Shown: positions 43,176 to 52,930, counted from the stretch's first letter. The stretch is 64,000 bases of DNA from Limosilactobacillus balticus (GCF_014145615.1 NZ_JACIVH010000042.1:186001-250000), one strand, 5' to 3'. The notes: generated from the letters alone by a model not told the origin. Numbers and translations: made by a program.

Positions 43176-44186
43176 ATGAAGGCACTTGTTTTAACAGGTA
43201 AAAAGCAACTTGAAATTGAAGATATTAAAGAACCTGAAATTAAGCCTGATGAAGTCTTAATTCACACTGCCTACGCTGGTATTTGTGGTACTGATAAGGC
43301 ACTCTATGCTGGTCTTCCTGGATCTGCATCAGCTGTTCCTCCTATTGTTTTAGGTCACGAAAACTCAGGTGTAGTTACAAAAGTTGGTTCGGAAGTTACT
43401 AACGTTAAGCCAGGTGATCGTGTAACTGTTGACCCTAACATTTACTGTGGTCAATGTAAGTACTGCCGGACTCAACGCCCAGAATTATGTGAACACCTTG
43501 ATGCTGTTGGTGTTACTCGTAACGGTGGTTTTGAAGAATACTTTACTGCTCCCGCAAAAGTTGTTTACCCAATTCCTGATGATGTTTCATTAAAGGCTGC
43601 TGCCGTGGTTGAACCAATCTCATGTGCAATGCACGGTGTTGACTTGCTTGAAACTCACCCATACCAAAAGGCTTTAGTATTAGGTGATGGTTTTGAAGGT
43701 CAATTATTTGCACAAATCTTAAAGGCACGTGGTATCCATGAAGTTACCTTAGCTGGTCGTTCAGACGAAAAGTTGGAAAACAACCGGAAGCACTTTGGTG
43801 TTAAGACTATCAACACTACTAAGGAAGAGATTCCTGCTGATGCATATGACATCGTTGTTGAAGCTGTTGGTTTACCAGCTACTCAAGAACAAGCACTTGC
43901 AGCAGCTGCTCGTGGTGCTCAAGTATTAATGTTTGGTGTTGGTAACCCTGATGATAAGTTCTCAGTAAACACTTACGATGTATTCCAAAAGCAACTTACA
44001 ATTCAAGGTGCCTTCATTAACCCTTACACCTTTGAAGACTCAATTGCACTTCTTTCTTCTGGGGTTGTTGATCCACTACCACTCTTCTCACATGAATTAG
44101 ACCTTGATGGTGTGGAAGACTTTGTTAGTGGTAAGTTAGGTAAAGTTTCAAAAGCTGTTGTTAAAGTGGGCGGCGAAGAAGCTTAA
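43176..44186 (+). CDS. Zinc-dependent medium-chain alcohol/polyol dehydrogenase
   Basis: 336 residues from the ATG at 43176 (AGAGAGG upstream; a TTG at 43170 precedes it). Catalytic zinc residues are Cys in AGICGTDKALY, His in LGHENSGVV and Glu further on. Structural zinc comes from the four cysteines of YCGQCKYCRTQRPELC. The Rossmann part, ALVLGDGFEGQLFAQIL, has GxGxxG altered to GDGFEG. It resembles sorbitol, threonine or butanediol dehydrogenases. Codon use is more restricted than in its neighbours, suggesting high expression. Substrate unknown. Confidence 0.88.
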   Translation: MKALVLTGKKQLEIEDIKEPEIKPDEVLIHTAYAGICGTDKALYAGLPGSASAVPPIVLGHENSGVVTKVGSEVTNVKPGDRVTVDPNIYCGQCKYCRTQRPELCEHLDAVGVTRNGGFEEYFTAPAKVVYPIPDDVSLKAAAVVEPISCAMHGVDLLETHPYQKALVLGDGFEGQLFAQILKARGIHEVTLAGRSDEKLENNRKHFGVKTINTTKEEIPADAYDIVVEAVGLPATQEQALAAAARGAQVLMFGVGNPDDKFSVNTYDVFQKQLTIQGAFINPYTFEDSIALLSSGVVDPLPLFSHELDLDGVEDFVSGKLGKVSKAVVKVGGEEA

Positions 44187-44221
44187 TCTAGATTGAGATA
44201 AAAATTAAATCTATTGAAAAC

Positions 44222-44252
44222 GAGGCGAGATAAATTTCTCACCTCTTTTTTT
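44222..44252 (+). terminator. Terminator of the zinc alcohol dehydrogenase gene
   Basis: GAGGCGAGA pairs with TCTCACCTC, followed by TTTTTTT. Confidence 0.8.
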
Positions 44253-44350
44253 ATACATCATTTTATCCGCAAAGGAATGTAATCAGCAGTTAGAACAAGT
44301 TTAAGTTAAGTCCTACAATTGTAAAGTTTACATGAATATCCACCTAATGA

Positions 44351-44409
44351 TTGACACGGTGTCACTTTGATGGTAATGTATAAATTACATCGATGGTGAC
44401 ATTGTGTCA
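44351..44409 (+). promoter_or_regulatory. hrtRBA promoter region with two HrtR-type operators
   Basis: TGACACGGTGTCA at 44352-44364 and TGACATTGTGTCA at 44397-44409 are two dyads of the form TGACA-N3-TGTCA, 45 bases apart. The first overlaps a TTGACA -35 box at 44351. The lactococcal heme sensor HrtR binds ATGACACAGTGTCAT, which both match closely. Heme-free HrtR would block the promoter of its own operon. Confidence 0.85.
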
Positions 44410-44430
44410 TCAGACGCTGGAGGAATTAAA

Positions 44431-44943
44431 ATGCCAAGTACAACATTTGAAAATTTAAATCAACAGAAAAAAGAACTTATTACTAATGCACTATTAACAG
44501 AATTTAGTCAACATAGTTTAGCAAGTGCCCAAGTTGCACGGATTGTAAAGCAAGCGGGAATCGCCAGAGGAGCATTTTATAAGTATTTTACAGATTTAAC
44601 GGAGGCATATCAGTATCTTTATCAAGTGGCAATTTTAGAAATTCATACACCAATTACCCGTGTTAACCACATTTTAGCGGCGAGTGATTATGTTAATCAG
44701 ATCAAAGCTTTTGTAGATGAGATCAATGGAAGTAAGTACCGGGACTTTATGCGGTTGCACTTTCAAACAAATGAAGGGTTATTACGTGATAGTACGCAGC
44801 CGCAAATTAAGATTCACAGTGCTAACGAATGGAGTGTAATGGTTTTGAGTCATGAAACAATTAAGGATTGCCTTCTTCAGCCCAATAAACAAGGTGAAGC
44901 AATTGCACGGCTATCCAAGGTATTAACTGCACTATTGCAGTAG
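44431..44943 (+). CDS. hrtR: TetR family heme sensor HrtR
   Basis: 170 residues from the ATG at 44431 with GGAGGA upstream; an in-frame GTG-region extension to 44404 overlaps the second operator. TetR helix-turn-helix: SAQVARIVKQAGIARGAFYKYFTDL. It closely follows lactococcal HrtR in its start (MPSTTF) and in FYKYFTDLTEAY. In HrtR, His72 and His149 bind heme; here there is a His at residue 72 (EIHTPI) and one at 141 (LSHETI). First gene of the operon with permease and ATPase. Role: repress until heme is bound. The match is from memory, not a search. Confidence 0.87.
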   Translation: MPSTTFENLNQQKKELITNALLTEFSQHSLASAQVARIVKQAGIARGAFYKYFTDLTEAYQYLYQVAILEIHTPITRVNHILAASDYVNQIKAFVDEINGSKYRDFMRLHFQTNEGLLRDSTQPQIKIHSANEWSVMVLSHETIKDCLLQPNKQGEAIARLSKVLTALLQ

Positions 44944-44953
44944 GAGGTAGAAT

Positions 44954-46012
44954 ATGTTTTTAGCACTAAAAGAAATGAAACATGAAAAGCTGCGTTATGG
45001 ATTAATTGTTGCCATGATTGTTTTGATTAGTTACTTAATGTTTTTCCTAATGGGGATGATGTTGGGACTCCAAAATGAAAACGATGCTGCTATTAAAGAG
45101 TGGGGTACAGAAACTGTTTTTCTAAACAAGAACAGCAATGATAATCTAGGACAATCGATCATTACTCGCGACCAACTATCAGGTAAGGACCAAAAGAATG
45201 TTGCGCTTGTTGGGCAGGCGCCAATAGTTCTTAAAGAAAAAGGAGCAAGTAAAGAAAGTGCCCAATTTATCGGTTTAGATCCTGACCAATTTATTTCCCG
45301 GGAAAAGATCAAAATTACAAATGGCCGTCAAGCTAAGGGAAATAACGAGATTGTTGTTGATAAAAGTTTAAGCAAAAAGGGATATCATTTAGGAGATCGA
45401 GTAACAATCAACTCTCAAAATGAAAAATATAAGATTGTTGGCTTTGTTGATGATGCTAAATTTAGTGTTGCTCCCGTCGTATATGGGAGTTTGCCAGTTT
45501 GGCGAGATTTGAGAGGATTAAATAGTTCGGCCGTTGCTAGTGGACTCTTTTCTGATCATCAGCTTAGTAAAAGTACTTACCCTGATCTTCAACACTACAC
45601 TGCTAAGGAATATATTAATAAGTTGCCCGGATATTCAGCGCAAAATAATACGTTTACTTTTATGATTGGCTTTTTAATGGTAATTTCATTAATTGTAATT
45701 GCTGTCTTCTTATATATTCTTACTATGCAAAAAATAAGTCATTATGCAGTTATGCGTGCCCAGGGAATTCCAGTGCGTCACTTAATTATTGCGACAGTTA
45801 CTCAATCAATTTTCCTGATGATTAGTGGTGTAATAGGTGGGATCCTTTTAACCCTTCTTACGAGTGTAGCAATTCCGATGTCGGTACCAGTTATTATGAA
45901 TTGGCCACTAATTAGTTTAATGGCAGTAGGATTAATAGTTCTTGGGATGATTGGTTCACTACTACCAGTGCGAATGATTATTAAAATTGACCCCGTACAG
46001 GCCTTGAATTAA
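44954..46012 (+). CDS. hrtB: Heme exporter permease HrtB (FtsX-like)
   Basis: 352 residues, GGAGG upstream, 10 bases after hrtR. Four membrane segments: one near the N-terminus (YGLIVAMIVLISYLMFFLMG), a large extracytoplasmic domain of about 190 residues, then three C-terminal segments ending in VRMIIKIDPVQALN. This is the MacB/FtsX-type permease layout of HrtB/DevC. It works with HrtA to expel excess heme from the membrane. The identification leans on the hrtR context and operators. Confidence 0.85.
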   Translation: MFLALKEMKHEKLRYGLIVAMIVLISYLMFFLMGMMLGLQNENDAAIKEWGTETVFLNKNSNDNLGQSIITRDQLSGKDQKNVALVGQAPIVLKEKGASKESAQFIGLDPDQFISREKIKITNGRQAKGNNEIVVDKSLSKKGYHLGDRVTINSQNEKYKIVGFVDDAKFSVAPVVYGSLPVWRDLRGLNSSAVASGLFSDHQLSKSTYPDLQHYTAKEYINKLPGYSAQNNTFTFMIGFLMVISLIVIAVFLYILTMQKISHYAVMRAQGIPVRHLIIATVTQSIFLMISGVIGGILLTLLTSVAIPMSVPVIMNWPLISLMAVGLIVLGMIGSLLPVRMIIKIDPVQALN

Positions 46013-46029
46013 GATGGGAGGCAAAAGTT

Positions 46030-46716
46030 ATGTCAAAATTAAAATTAGTAGATGTTAACAAATATTACGGCGAAGGAATTAGTCGTGTTCATGTTCTCAA
46101 GGATGTTAATTTTTCTGCTAAAGCGGGAGAATTAAATTTGATTTTAGGGCCTTCTGGATCAGGAAAGAGTACTTTTTTAACAATTGCGGGCGGCTTACAA
46201 ACACCTACCTCAGGAAAAGTGTTAATTGACGGAATTGATATTGAAAAGCTGTCTTCTAAAAAGCGTGATGAACTGCGCTTGCAGAAAATTGGCTTTATCC
46301 TTCAGTCCTATAACCTATTACCCTATCTAAATGTGGCGGATCAATTTAAACTTGTTGATCGCATAAAGAAGGGGGGGAACGTTTCATCGGAAGCCTTTAA
46401 TGAATTATTGGAAAAACTTGCGATAAAAAAGCTGCTCAAACAATATCCTTCTGAGTTGTCAGGAGGTCAAAACCAGCGGGTAGCGATTGCGCGTGCCCTT
46501 TATACTGATCCTGAGATAATTCTTGCAGACGAGCCAACAGCGGCCTTAGATAGTAATTTAGTAAAGATAGTTGGGCAATTATTTCATGACCTAGCTAAAA
46601 AGAGAAACAAAGCGGTGATTGCTGTAACCCATGATTTACGTTTACGTGAATATGCAGATAATGTTTACGAGTTAGCTGATGGAAAGCTGACATTAAGTGA
46701 AAATTCCTCAGAATAA
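46030..46716 (+). CDS. hrtA: Heme exporter ATPase HrtA
   Basis: 228 residues, GGGAGG upstream, 17 bases after hrtB. Walker A LGPSGSGKST, Q-loop FILQSYNLLPYL, ABC signature [16 protein letters not shown], Walker B IILADEPTAALD, H-loop AVTHDLRL. This is the MacB/LolD-type ATPase subgroup. Energises HrtB. Confidence 0.88.
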   Translation: MSKLKLVDVNKYYGEGISRVHVLKDVNFSAKAGELNLILGPSGSGKSTFLTIAGGLQTPTSGKVLIDGIDIEKLSSKKRDELRLQKIGFILQSYNLLPYLNVADQFKLVDRIKKGGNVSSEAFNELLEKLAIKKLLKQYPSELSGGQNQRVAIARALYTDPEIILADEPTAALDSNLVKIVGQLFHDLAKKRNKAVIAVTHDLRLREYADNVYELADGKLTLSENSSE

Positions 46717-46815
46717 TAATATAAATAATGTTAAAGAATTATGAGTAAAAGGCTTTTTCATCACAAACCTTGCTATAATAAACGGACTAAATAAATAGTA
46801 AAGGGGGAGGATGCA

Positions 46816-48798
46816 ATGGCTTTTTTAGAATTAAAAAACATATATAAATCGTATTATCTTGACAAAGAGGAATTCCCAGTTCTTAAAGGGATTAACTTAC
46901 AGTTTGATCGGGGAGAATTTGTGTCCATCCTTGGTGAATCAGGTGGTGGGAAGTCCACTTTAATGAATATCATTGGGGGACTTGATCGTAACTTTGAAGG
47001 TGAAGTCCTTGTAAATGGTAAACTCCTTGACCATAAAAAGGAAAAGCAACTAGATAGCTATCGGCGTGCGACGGTGGGTTATATCTATCAGTCCTATAAC
47101 TTAATCTCTCACTTGACGGTACTGGATAATGTTTTGGTTGCGTTAGATATGACAACCTTGACTAAGGAAGAACGTCGAAAGCGTGCACTGGAACTCTTAG
47201 ATAAGGTTGGTTTAAGTGAACAAGTAAAAAAGCATCCAAACCATTTGTCTGGAGGCCAAAAGCAACGGGTAGCGATTGCTCGGGCATTAGCAAGTGACCC
47301 GCAAATTATTATTGCTGATGAACCAACAGGGGCCTTAGATGCGCAGAATACAAAAGAAGTATTAGCATTATTAGACGAGATTGCTCGCGATGGGAAACTA
47401 GTGATCGCCGTTACTCACTCTCAGGAAGTAGCGGATAATGGGACACGAATTGTTCATTTAGCTGATGGAAAAATTGACGGCGATGAAAGATTACGTCCTG
47501 CTTATCCGATTCCAGAAGACCCCACAGAGATTACTCCACGAGTTCTACCAGCGATGGCGAGCTACCGAACGGCCTTTAAACATTTGACCTATAACTTTTG
47601 GCGCAATTCGTTAATTATGCTTGGAACTGCAATTGGTATCTTTGCGATACTCTTATTTAGTGGTTTAGGTAATGGGATAAATGGCTACATTCAAAATCAG
47701 ATTAACTCTCTTGCTAACCCGCAGGCAATTACCGTATTTAAAAATACAACTGGTAAGAAGATGACTCAGGAACAAATCCAATCATCGTTAGGACAAACAA
47801 TGGCGGCCAATCCTCAATCGATGACAATTAGTGATCATAATATTGACCGGTTACGAAAGCTTGATAATGTGTCATCTGTTCAACCGGGAATTATGGTGAG
47901 TGCCTTTCAGCTTGATTATAATGGAAAGAAACAGAGTGGAACTTCACTAAGTACTTGGAGTAAGGCGATTACTAGTAATTCAATCAAGCAGGGGCACAAA
48001 CCCAAGAATGGTGAAATCGTTCTTACAAAGCAACAAGCAATCCAATTATCAAGTGCCAAAAATTATAAGCAAATGGTTGGTAAAACTATCCGTCTCTCAT
48101 TTACATGGATAGACGCCAATAATAATCCAGTTCCCGTTTCTGGAAACTTCAAGGTAGCAGGCATTACAGAAGGCGCGAGTGCCGGGACTTCAATTACTTA
48201 CTCCACTATGCGTGCGTTGCTTCAAAAAGCAAATGCCTCTACTGCTGCTAACTTTGCAACCGTTAATGTAACAAATCTTGACAGTGTACAAGGGGTAGCG
48301 AATAAGATTGATAATCTCCGTGATAGTAATAACAAACGGGTATTAGGAGCGATTACAGTCGGGTCGATTCTTAAAACTGTTAATACTTATGTTAGTCTTG
48401 CTTCCACGGTTCTTGCGTCAATTGCTGGAATTTCATTACTTGTATCCGCATTAATGATCATTGTGACAATGTATATGTCAGTTTCGGAACGGACAAAAGA
48501 AATCGGTATTTTACGAGCTCTAGGTGAACGAAAAAAAGATATTCGCCGATTATTTACGTCTGAATCTGTCTTTATTGGACTGTTTTCAGCAATCCTCGCA
48601 CTGCTAATTGTTGCAGTTGTAACGGTTATTATTAACCACGCCCTGTATGGCTTGATTAAATATAATATTGTGCAAATTACTGTTGGAAATGTAATCTTTG
48701 CAATTGTAATTGCGATTGTAATTTCGTTTATTGCCGCATTACTTCCTGCACGCCGGGCGGCAAACCTTAATCCAATTGATGCATTAGCTGCAGATTAG
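46816..48798 (+). CDS. MacB-like fused ABC exporter (ATPase + FtsX permease)
   Basis: 660 residues, GGGGAGG upstream, with an extended -10 promoter TGCTATAAT at 46771-46779, so it can be transcribed apart from hrtRBA. N-terminal ATPase: Walker [10 protein letters not shown], signature [15 protein letters not shown], Walker [13 protein letters not shown]. From about residue 255 a permease with a first membrane segment ([18 protein letters not shown]), a roughly 230-residue outer domain, and three C-terminal segments ending [11 protein letters not shown]. Members export peptides, antibiotics or lipids; substrate unknown. Confidence 0.88.
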   Translation: MAFLELKNIYKSYYLDKEEFPVLKGINLQFDRGEFVSILGESGGGKSTLMNIIGGLDRNFEGEVLVNGKLLDHKKEKQLDSYRRATVGYIYQSYNLISHLTVLDNVLVALDMTTLTKEERRKRALELLDKVGLSEQVKKHPNHLSGGQKQRVAIARALASDPQIIIADEPTGALDAQNTKEVLALLDEIARDGKLVIAVTHSQEVADNGTRIVHLADGKIDGDERLRPAYPIPEDPTEITPRVLPAMASYRTAFKHLTYNFWRNSLIMLGTAIGIFAILLFSGLGNGINGYIQNQINSLANPQAITVFKNTTGKKMTQEQIQSSLGQTMAANPQSMTISDHNIDRLRKLDNVSSVQPGIMVSAFQLDYNGKKQSGTSLSTWSKAITSNSIKQGHKPKNGEIVLTKQQAIQLSSAKNYKQMVGKTIRLSFTWIDANNNPVPVSGNFKVAGITEGASAGTSITYSTMRALLQKANASTAANFATVNVTNLDSVQGVANKIDNLRDSNNKRVLGAITVGSILKTVNTYVSLASTVLASIAGISLLVSALMIIVTMYMSVSERTKEIGILRALGERKKDIRRLFTSESVFIGLFSAILALLIVAVVTVIINHALYGLIKYNIVQITVGNVIFAIVIAIVISFIAALLPARRAANLNPIDALAAD

Positions 48799-48806
48799 TT
48801 AAAAAG

Positions 48807-48843
48807 CAACAACTCTCCTATAGCTGAAGTTGTTGTTTTTTTG
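48807..48843 (+). terminator. Terminator of the fused ABC exporter gene
   Basis: CAACAACTTC-like stem: CAACAACT pairs with AGTTGTTG around CTCCTATAGCTGA, followed by seven T residues. Confidence 0.75.
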
Positions 48844-48906
48844 TTTTATTGAAAAATGTTTTAGGTAGTCCGAAAATGGGATATAATAAAAACGGAGGTG
48901 AGAAGA

Positions 48907-49143
48907 ATGACAACAATTTATGTTCATGATAATAATCAATCACAAAATATTACTTGTTCAGATGGCTCACAAGGAGTATTGCGAGTTAGTAAAATGAATA
49001 ATGCAGTACGGTATAATTTTAAGTTTTATAGCCATGCGCATCTTGGTTTCTGGTTAGATAAACATCAATTCTATGATGGTAAGACATTGATTGTAAAAGG
49101 AGTTTTAGAAAATGAACGATTAGAAATTAAATTTGTTAACTAA
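48907..49143 (+). CDS. 78-residue protein of unknown function
   Basis: From the ATG at 48907 with a strong GGAGGTG 6 bases upstream (a GTG at 48898 is inside it). MTTIYVHDNNQSQNITCSDG, then YNFKFYSHAHLGFWLDKHQF and TLIVKGVLENERLEIKF. Probably a small all-beta cytosolic protein; no signal peptide and no motif that I recognise. Own terminator follows. Confidence 0.65.
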   Translation: MTTIYVHDNNQSQNITCSDGSQGVLRVSKMNNAVRYNFKFYSHAHLGFWLDKHQFYDGKTLIVKGVLENERLEIKFVN

Positions 49144-49152
49144 GCGAAAAGA

Positions 49153-49210
49153 CGTTTAGAAGTCATCAGCTAAGTTTGACTTAGGATGAGTTCTAAACGC
49201 CTTTCTTTTA
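49153..49210 (+). terminator. Long terminator after the 78-residue gene
   Basis: CGTTTAGAA...CATC..CTAAGT pairs with ACTTAG.ATG..TTCTAAACG around a TTG loop with few mismatches, followed by CCTTTCTTTT. Confidence 0.75.
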
Positions 49211-49245
49211 TTTCAATGGGGGGATCCCAAAGAATATTCACTAAA

Positions 49246-49563
49246 TTAAATGATTTTTTCTGCATGACTTAATACATCGGCGATTAAGGTCATTACCTGC
49301 GGATCCTCTAAATGATAGATAACGGTTTTCCCTTCTCGCCGTTGTTGAACTAAATTATATTTTCTCAATAGTTGCAGTTGGTGAGAAACCCCCGATTGTT
49401 CCCAGTTCAACTTCGTACTAATTTCTGAAACACTCATTGAATGTTGAATCAGCAAATATAATAATTGTAATCTTTTAGGATTTCCTAGTAATTTAAATAA
49501 TTGACTGATTTTGTTAACATTTGGAATATCTGTTGTCCAACGGTCTACCACAATAAATATCAC
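49246..49563 (-). CDS. ArsR family transcriptional regulator
   Basis: 105 residues if the GTG at 49563 is used; a second GTG at 49551 is equally possible since neither has a good SD. Winged helix KISQLFKLLGNPKRLQLLYLLIQHSMSVSEISTKLN, recognition helix QSGVSHQLQLLRKYNLV, wing RREGKTVIYHLEDP, C-terminal dimer helix with ADVLSHAEKII. No cysteines, so metal sensing would need His/Asp sites such as those in the last helix (D.x..H). No adjacent efflux gene, so its target is unclear. Confidence 0.85.
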   Translation of the reverse strand: MIFIVVDRWTTDIPNVNKISQLFKLLGNPKRLQLLYLLIQHSMSVSEISTKLNWEQSGVSHQLQLLRKYNLVQQRREGKTVIYHLEDPQVMTLIADVLSHAEKII

Positions 49564-49657
49564 TTACTTTCTATAAACTCCCTAATAGTGATTTAGTGAA
49601 TATTAATAATAAACTGCCTACCTTTATTCTAGAACAGAAAAGAATTTTTTTAAAACA

Positions 49658-49696
49658 AAAAAGCAAGAAGCAAAGATTTTCTTATACTTCTTACTT
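49658..49696 (-). terminator. Terminator of the LysM autolysin gene
   Basis: Minus strand AAAGTAAGAAG pairs with CTTCTTGCTTT, followed by TTTGTTTT. Confidence 0.7.
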
Positions 49697-49726
49697 TATA
49701 ATATGTAACTATTTAAAATTTATTAA

Positions 49727-51427
49727 TTACAATGACAAACGTTGTCCCACAAAGATTGTGTATGGGCTTTGAATATTATTCTTAGCTGCAATTGAGCGCC
49801 AGTTTAATCCATGGTAAGCGGCAATCTTTGATAATGAATCGCCACTTTGAACCACGTAACTTCTATTGTTAGTAGTAGAGTAGTGTGAGGTAGCTTTTTG
49901 AGCGCTAGCACTATTGTTAATCCGTAATTGTTGACCAATCTCAATTAAATTAGGATTACTAATGTGGTTAGTTGAAGCTAATGCAGATGTTGTGGTATTG
50001 AAATGCGCGGCAATTTGTGAAAGGGTATCACCACTTTTAACGGTGTATGTGCCATTAGCAACAGTAGTAACCTGTTTATTTTGCTTGCTTTCTTGTTGGC
50101 TAGTTGTAGTATTTTGCGCCGCAGTTTGATGAAGCGTTAATACTTGACCTACACGAATCACATTAGGGTTACTGATATGATTGAGCTGAGCTAATTGAGT
50201 ATAAGTAGTGTTAAACTTACCAGCAATTCCTGAAAGAGTGTCCCCGCTTTTAACGGTGTAGGTATTACTATTAGTCGTAGTATTAGTTTCAGGTTGCTTA
50301 GTCTGTGTCTGTTGTTGCTCAGTAGTAGGTTGACGAACCAAAAGTCGTTGCCCGACATAAATACGGTTGACATTATGGATATCATTTAAGGAGGCAAGGT
50401 TATTTACAGTTGTATTGAATTGTCCTGCGATTCGGGATAACGTGTCTCCGCCTTTAACAGTGTAGTATCCAGTATTTGAAACAGTTACATTGGTTTCTGG
50501 AGTTTGGGCACTCTCGGTTTGTTTATTCGTAACGACTTTCCCAGAAAGTGCAACGGCATCTAACTGGTTTAAGTTATACGTTTGAACAAAACGAATTAAG
50601 GTATTAGCATAGCTTGGATCAGTAGCATAGCCATCTTGCCGAAGCTTATTTGCAACAGATACATAGTTAGTATCACCCAGCAAGTTACTGTAACGACTAT
50701 TTACGTTAAGAAAGCGACCATGATCAGTAACTGATTCAGAGTTGTTAGCATAGGCCCGGAAGTTAGCGTTAACGTAAACACTCCGACCGCCATAAACTTC
50801 CCGTGTACGCATTACAACTGAATTTCCATTATAGGAACCCTTAATTCCAAATAAATTATGGGCCTGAGTTGATAAGGCTGAGCGTCCCCAACCACTTTCA
50901 ACGATAGCCTGGGCAACTGTAATTGAAGGGAGAACCTTGTATTCATTCCATCCTTGGATTGCACCAGGAACAACACTTTGAATGAAAGCTTGTTGTGAAG
51001 CATTGTTACTGAAATGGAGGGTACTCAAATCGGTTGTTGAATTTTCTTGCGGTGTAGCAGCACTATCAGCCTTTGGAGCAGCTGGAGCAGCTTGTTTAGT
51101 TTCAGCAGACTGAGCTGAAGCAGAATCTGCGGCAGTTTGGCTAGTAACAGCTTGATTGGCATTAGAAGCAACAGTACTTTCTGCTGACGCGCTATTTGAC
51201 GTATTTTGAGCAACGGCAGAAGAATTAGCAGCACTATTTGTATTATTTTGTGTATTAGCAGTAGTAGCAGCAGGTTCTTCAGAAGAAACTGAAGCATTGT
51301 CAGCATGAGCAACTGCACCGGTAGCAGTTAATAAGGTAACAGCAGTTAATCCAGCGAAGACCCATTTTTTTCCGCTTTTATACATCTTAAAATGGGTTGA
51401 TGGATCATTATTAGATTGACGATTCAT
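49727..51427 (-). CDS. Secreted LysM-containing peptidoglycan hydrolase (GH73 glucosaminidase family)
   Basis: 566 residues, AAGGAG upstream. The N-terminus has the KxYKxGKxW-type export signal (KMYKSGKKWVFAG, hydrophobic core, cleavage after AHA), then an Ala/Ser/Thr-rich linker to about residue 130. The GH73-like domain starts near 140 (QAFIQSVVPGAIQGWNEYKV, then AQAIVESGWGRSAL with the catalytic Glu, AHNLFGIKG, RFLNVNSRYSNLLG). Four LysM domains follow (each YTVKSGDTLS.IA type, about 45 residues) that anchor it to peptidoglycan. Role: cell separation or wall turnover. Confidence 0.93.
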   Translation of the reverse strand: MNRQSNNDPSTHFKMYKSGKKWVFAGLTAVTLLTATGAVAHADNASVSSEEPAATTANTQNNTNSAANSSAVAQNTSNSASAESTVASNANQAVTSQTAADSASAQSAETKQAAPAAPKADSAATPQENSTTDLSTLHFSNNASQQAFIQSVVPGAIQGWNEYKVLPSITVAQAIVESGWGRSALSTQAHNLFGIKGSYNGNSVVMRTREVYGGRSVYVNANFRAYANNSESVTDHGRFLNVNSRYSNLLGDTNYVSVANKLRQDGYATDPSYANTLIRFVQTYNLNQLDAVALSGKVVTNKQTESAQTPETNVTVSNTGYYTVKGGDTLSRIAGQFNTTVNNLASLNDIHNVNRIYVGQRLLVRQPTTEQQQTQTKQPETNTTTNSNTYTVKSGDTLSGIAGKFNTTYTQLAQLNHISNPNVIRVGQVLTLHQTAAQNTTTSQQESKQNKQVTTVANGTYTVKSGDTLSQIAAHFNTTTSALASTNHISNPNLIEIGQQLRINNSASAQKATSHYSTTNNRSYVVQSGDSLSKIAAYHGLNWRSIAAKNNIQSPYTIFVGQRLSL

Positions 51428-51854
51428 TGGCAGTGACTCCTTAATTTATATTTGAAATTCCTAAACATTACTCCTAAAAGTGGCTTATTAATCATTTCAT
51501 AAATTAAAATAATATCAAAAAGGTCAAAAAGTTTAAGAAGTTCTAAAGATTCAACTACCTATAAACTAGCATTAATTCTCTTTAGCGTCAATTTAATTTG
51601 AATGTAAAAAAGCTAGTAAAATCCTTTAAAACCAGAGAGAAAAGATCATAAAATCAATAATTATCATCTTCACAAAACATGTTTTATCAAATGAAAAATA
51701 TTTTTAGATAAATGATAAGTTAAACATATGTAAACAAACCTATTTTTATAAAAATAGCAATTTAAATTATATTTAAAAGTAACCGTCGATTGTTCAAATA
51801 TGGTGAGCTATAATAATGGAATAGCTTAAACGAAATTAATCAAGGAGTTTTAGA
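51428..51854. other. AT-rich 427-base intergenic region between the autolysin and LacI genes
   Basis: No gene seen on either strand. The only regular features are a palindrome AAAACATGTTTT at 51674-51685 and a TATAAT at about 51811-51816 that probably belongs to the LacI gene's promoter (weak -35). Confidence 0.4.
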
Positions 51855-52799
51855 ATGGTTGCTAAGTTAAAAGATGTTGCTCAATTAGCGGGGGTTTCAG
51901 TAACTACTGTTTCAAGAGTAATCAATAATTATGGCTCTTTAAGTCAAAAAACAATTGACAAGGTCCATGCGGCAATGCGGGAGTTAAATTACCAACCAAA
52001 TGCTTTAGCACGGGCGATGCAGGGGAAGCCATCTAAGTTTGTTGGCTTGATTTTTCCTAATTTAATTAATCCCTTTTTTGCTGAATTAGCAAATGAACTT
52101 GAACACGAATTATTTAAGAAGGGTTATAAAACAATCATTGCATCTTCGGCCCAAAATCCGGAAATAGAGCATGAATACTTAAATATGTTGATGGCAAATC
52201 AAGTGGATGGGATTATTTCGGGTTCTCATAATCTAGGAATAGAGGAATACCATCAACTTACTGCGCCTATTGTTTCTTTTGATAGGTATCTTGCTGATAA
52301 TATTCCAATTGTTGCCGCTGATAGTTACCATGGGGGCGAACTAGCAGCGAAGTATTTAGTAGAACATGATGTAAAGCACTTAGCAGTAATTGTGGATGAA
52401 GATACTTCTGTTTCACCTACCATTAATCGAATTCAAGGGGCACTTGATTTTTTGAATAAACAGAAACGAGATTTTGACCCGTTAGCTATCCAGCATTTAG
52501 ATATTGAGGCGACTTTCCCTGGTGATTATGATGGCGTGCTGGCTTCTAATGATGTTCAAGCATTAACGATTAGTAATCTTTATTACCAGGCAGGAAAGCA
52601 AATAAATAAAGACTTTTTTATTACCGGTTATGATGGTTCACAATTAATTCGGAAAGTGGCGCCTTACCTCCCAACGGTAATTCAACCAATTCCAGCATTG
52701 GTACAGGAATTAATTGATACTTTAATGAAGCGAATAGAAACACCTCATGAAAAGATAGAAACCAAACTTGTCCCAGTTGAATTTTATCAGCCAAAATAA
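51855..52799 (+). CDS. LacI family transcriptional regulator
   Basis: 314 residues, AAGGAG upstream. HTH LKDVAQLAGVSVTTVSRVINN and hinge YQPNALARAMQGK, then the periplasmic-binding-like sugar domain (VGLIFPNLINPFFAELANELE; TGYDGSQLIRKVAPYLPTVIQP). It resembles ScrR/RbsR-type sugar repressors, but no sugar gene is adjacent, so the effector and targets are not known. Confidence 0.9.
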   Translation: MVAKLKDVAQLAGVSVTTVSRVINNYGSLSQKTIDKVHAAMRELNYQPNALARAMQGKPSKFVGLIFPNLINPFFAELANELEHELFKKGYKTIIASSAQNPEIEHEYLNMLMANQVDGIISGSHNLGIEEYHQLTAPIVSFDRYLADNIPIVAADSYHGGELAAKYLVEHDVKHLAVIVDEDTSVSPTINRIQGALDFLNKQKRDFDPLAIQHLDIEATFPGDYDGVLASNDVQALTISNLYYQAGKQINKDFFITGYDGSQLIRKVAPYLPTVIQPIPALVQELIDTLMKRIETPHEKIETKLVPVEFYQPK

Positions 52800-52801
52800 A
52801 T

Positions 52802-52850
52802 CTAAAAAGGACCTAGAAGAAAGTGATATTTTCTTCCAGGTCCTTTTTAG
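52802..52850 (+). terminator. LacI gene terminator
   Basis: CTAAAAAGGACCTAGAAGAAA pairs with its complement ending CCTTTTTAG, one mismatch, loop GTGATAT. Confidence 0.8.
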
Positions 52851-52930
52851 ATTAGAGCAGAGAAATATTATTAGTTCTGCTTTAGAAGGTATTCAGTTTT
52901 GATTTTGCCACAATGGCACGAATGGTAATG

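Noticed and set aside
44351-44409. Operators first taken for a generic multidrug TetR system
   Set aside because: Sequence of both dyads and the regulator's N-terminus fit HrtR much better.
49727-50500. LysM repeats considered as a DNA repeat or CRISPR-like array
   Set aside because: The periodicity is that of four diverged protein domains; no identical repeats with unique spacers.
51025-51318. 97-codon Leu-rich frame inside the LysM gene
   Set aside because: Shifted reading of the Ala/Ser/Thr-rich linker; the composition is an artefact of repeated codons.
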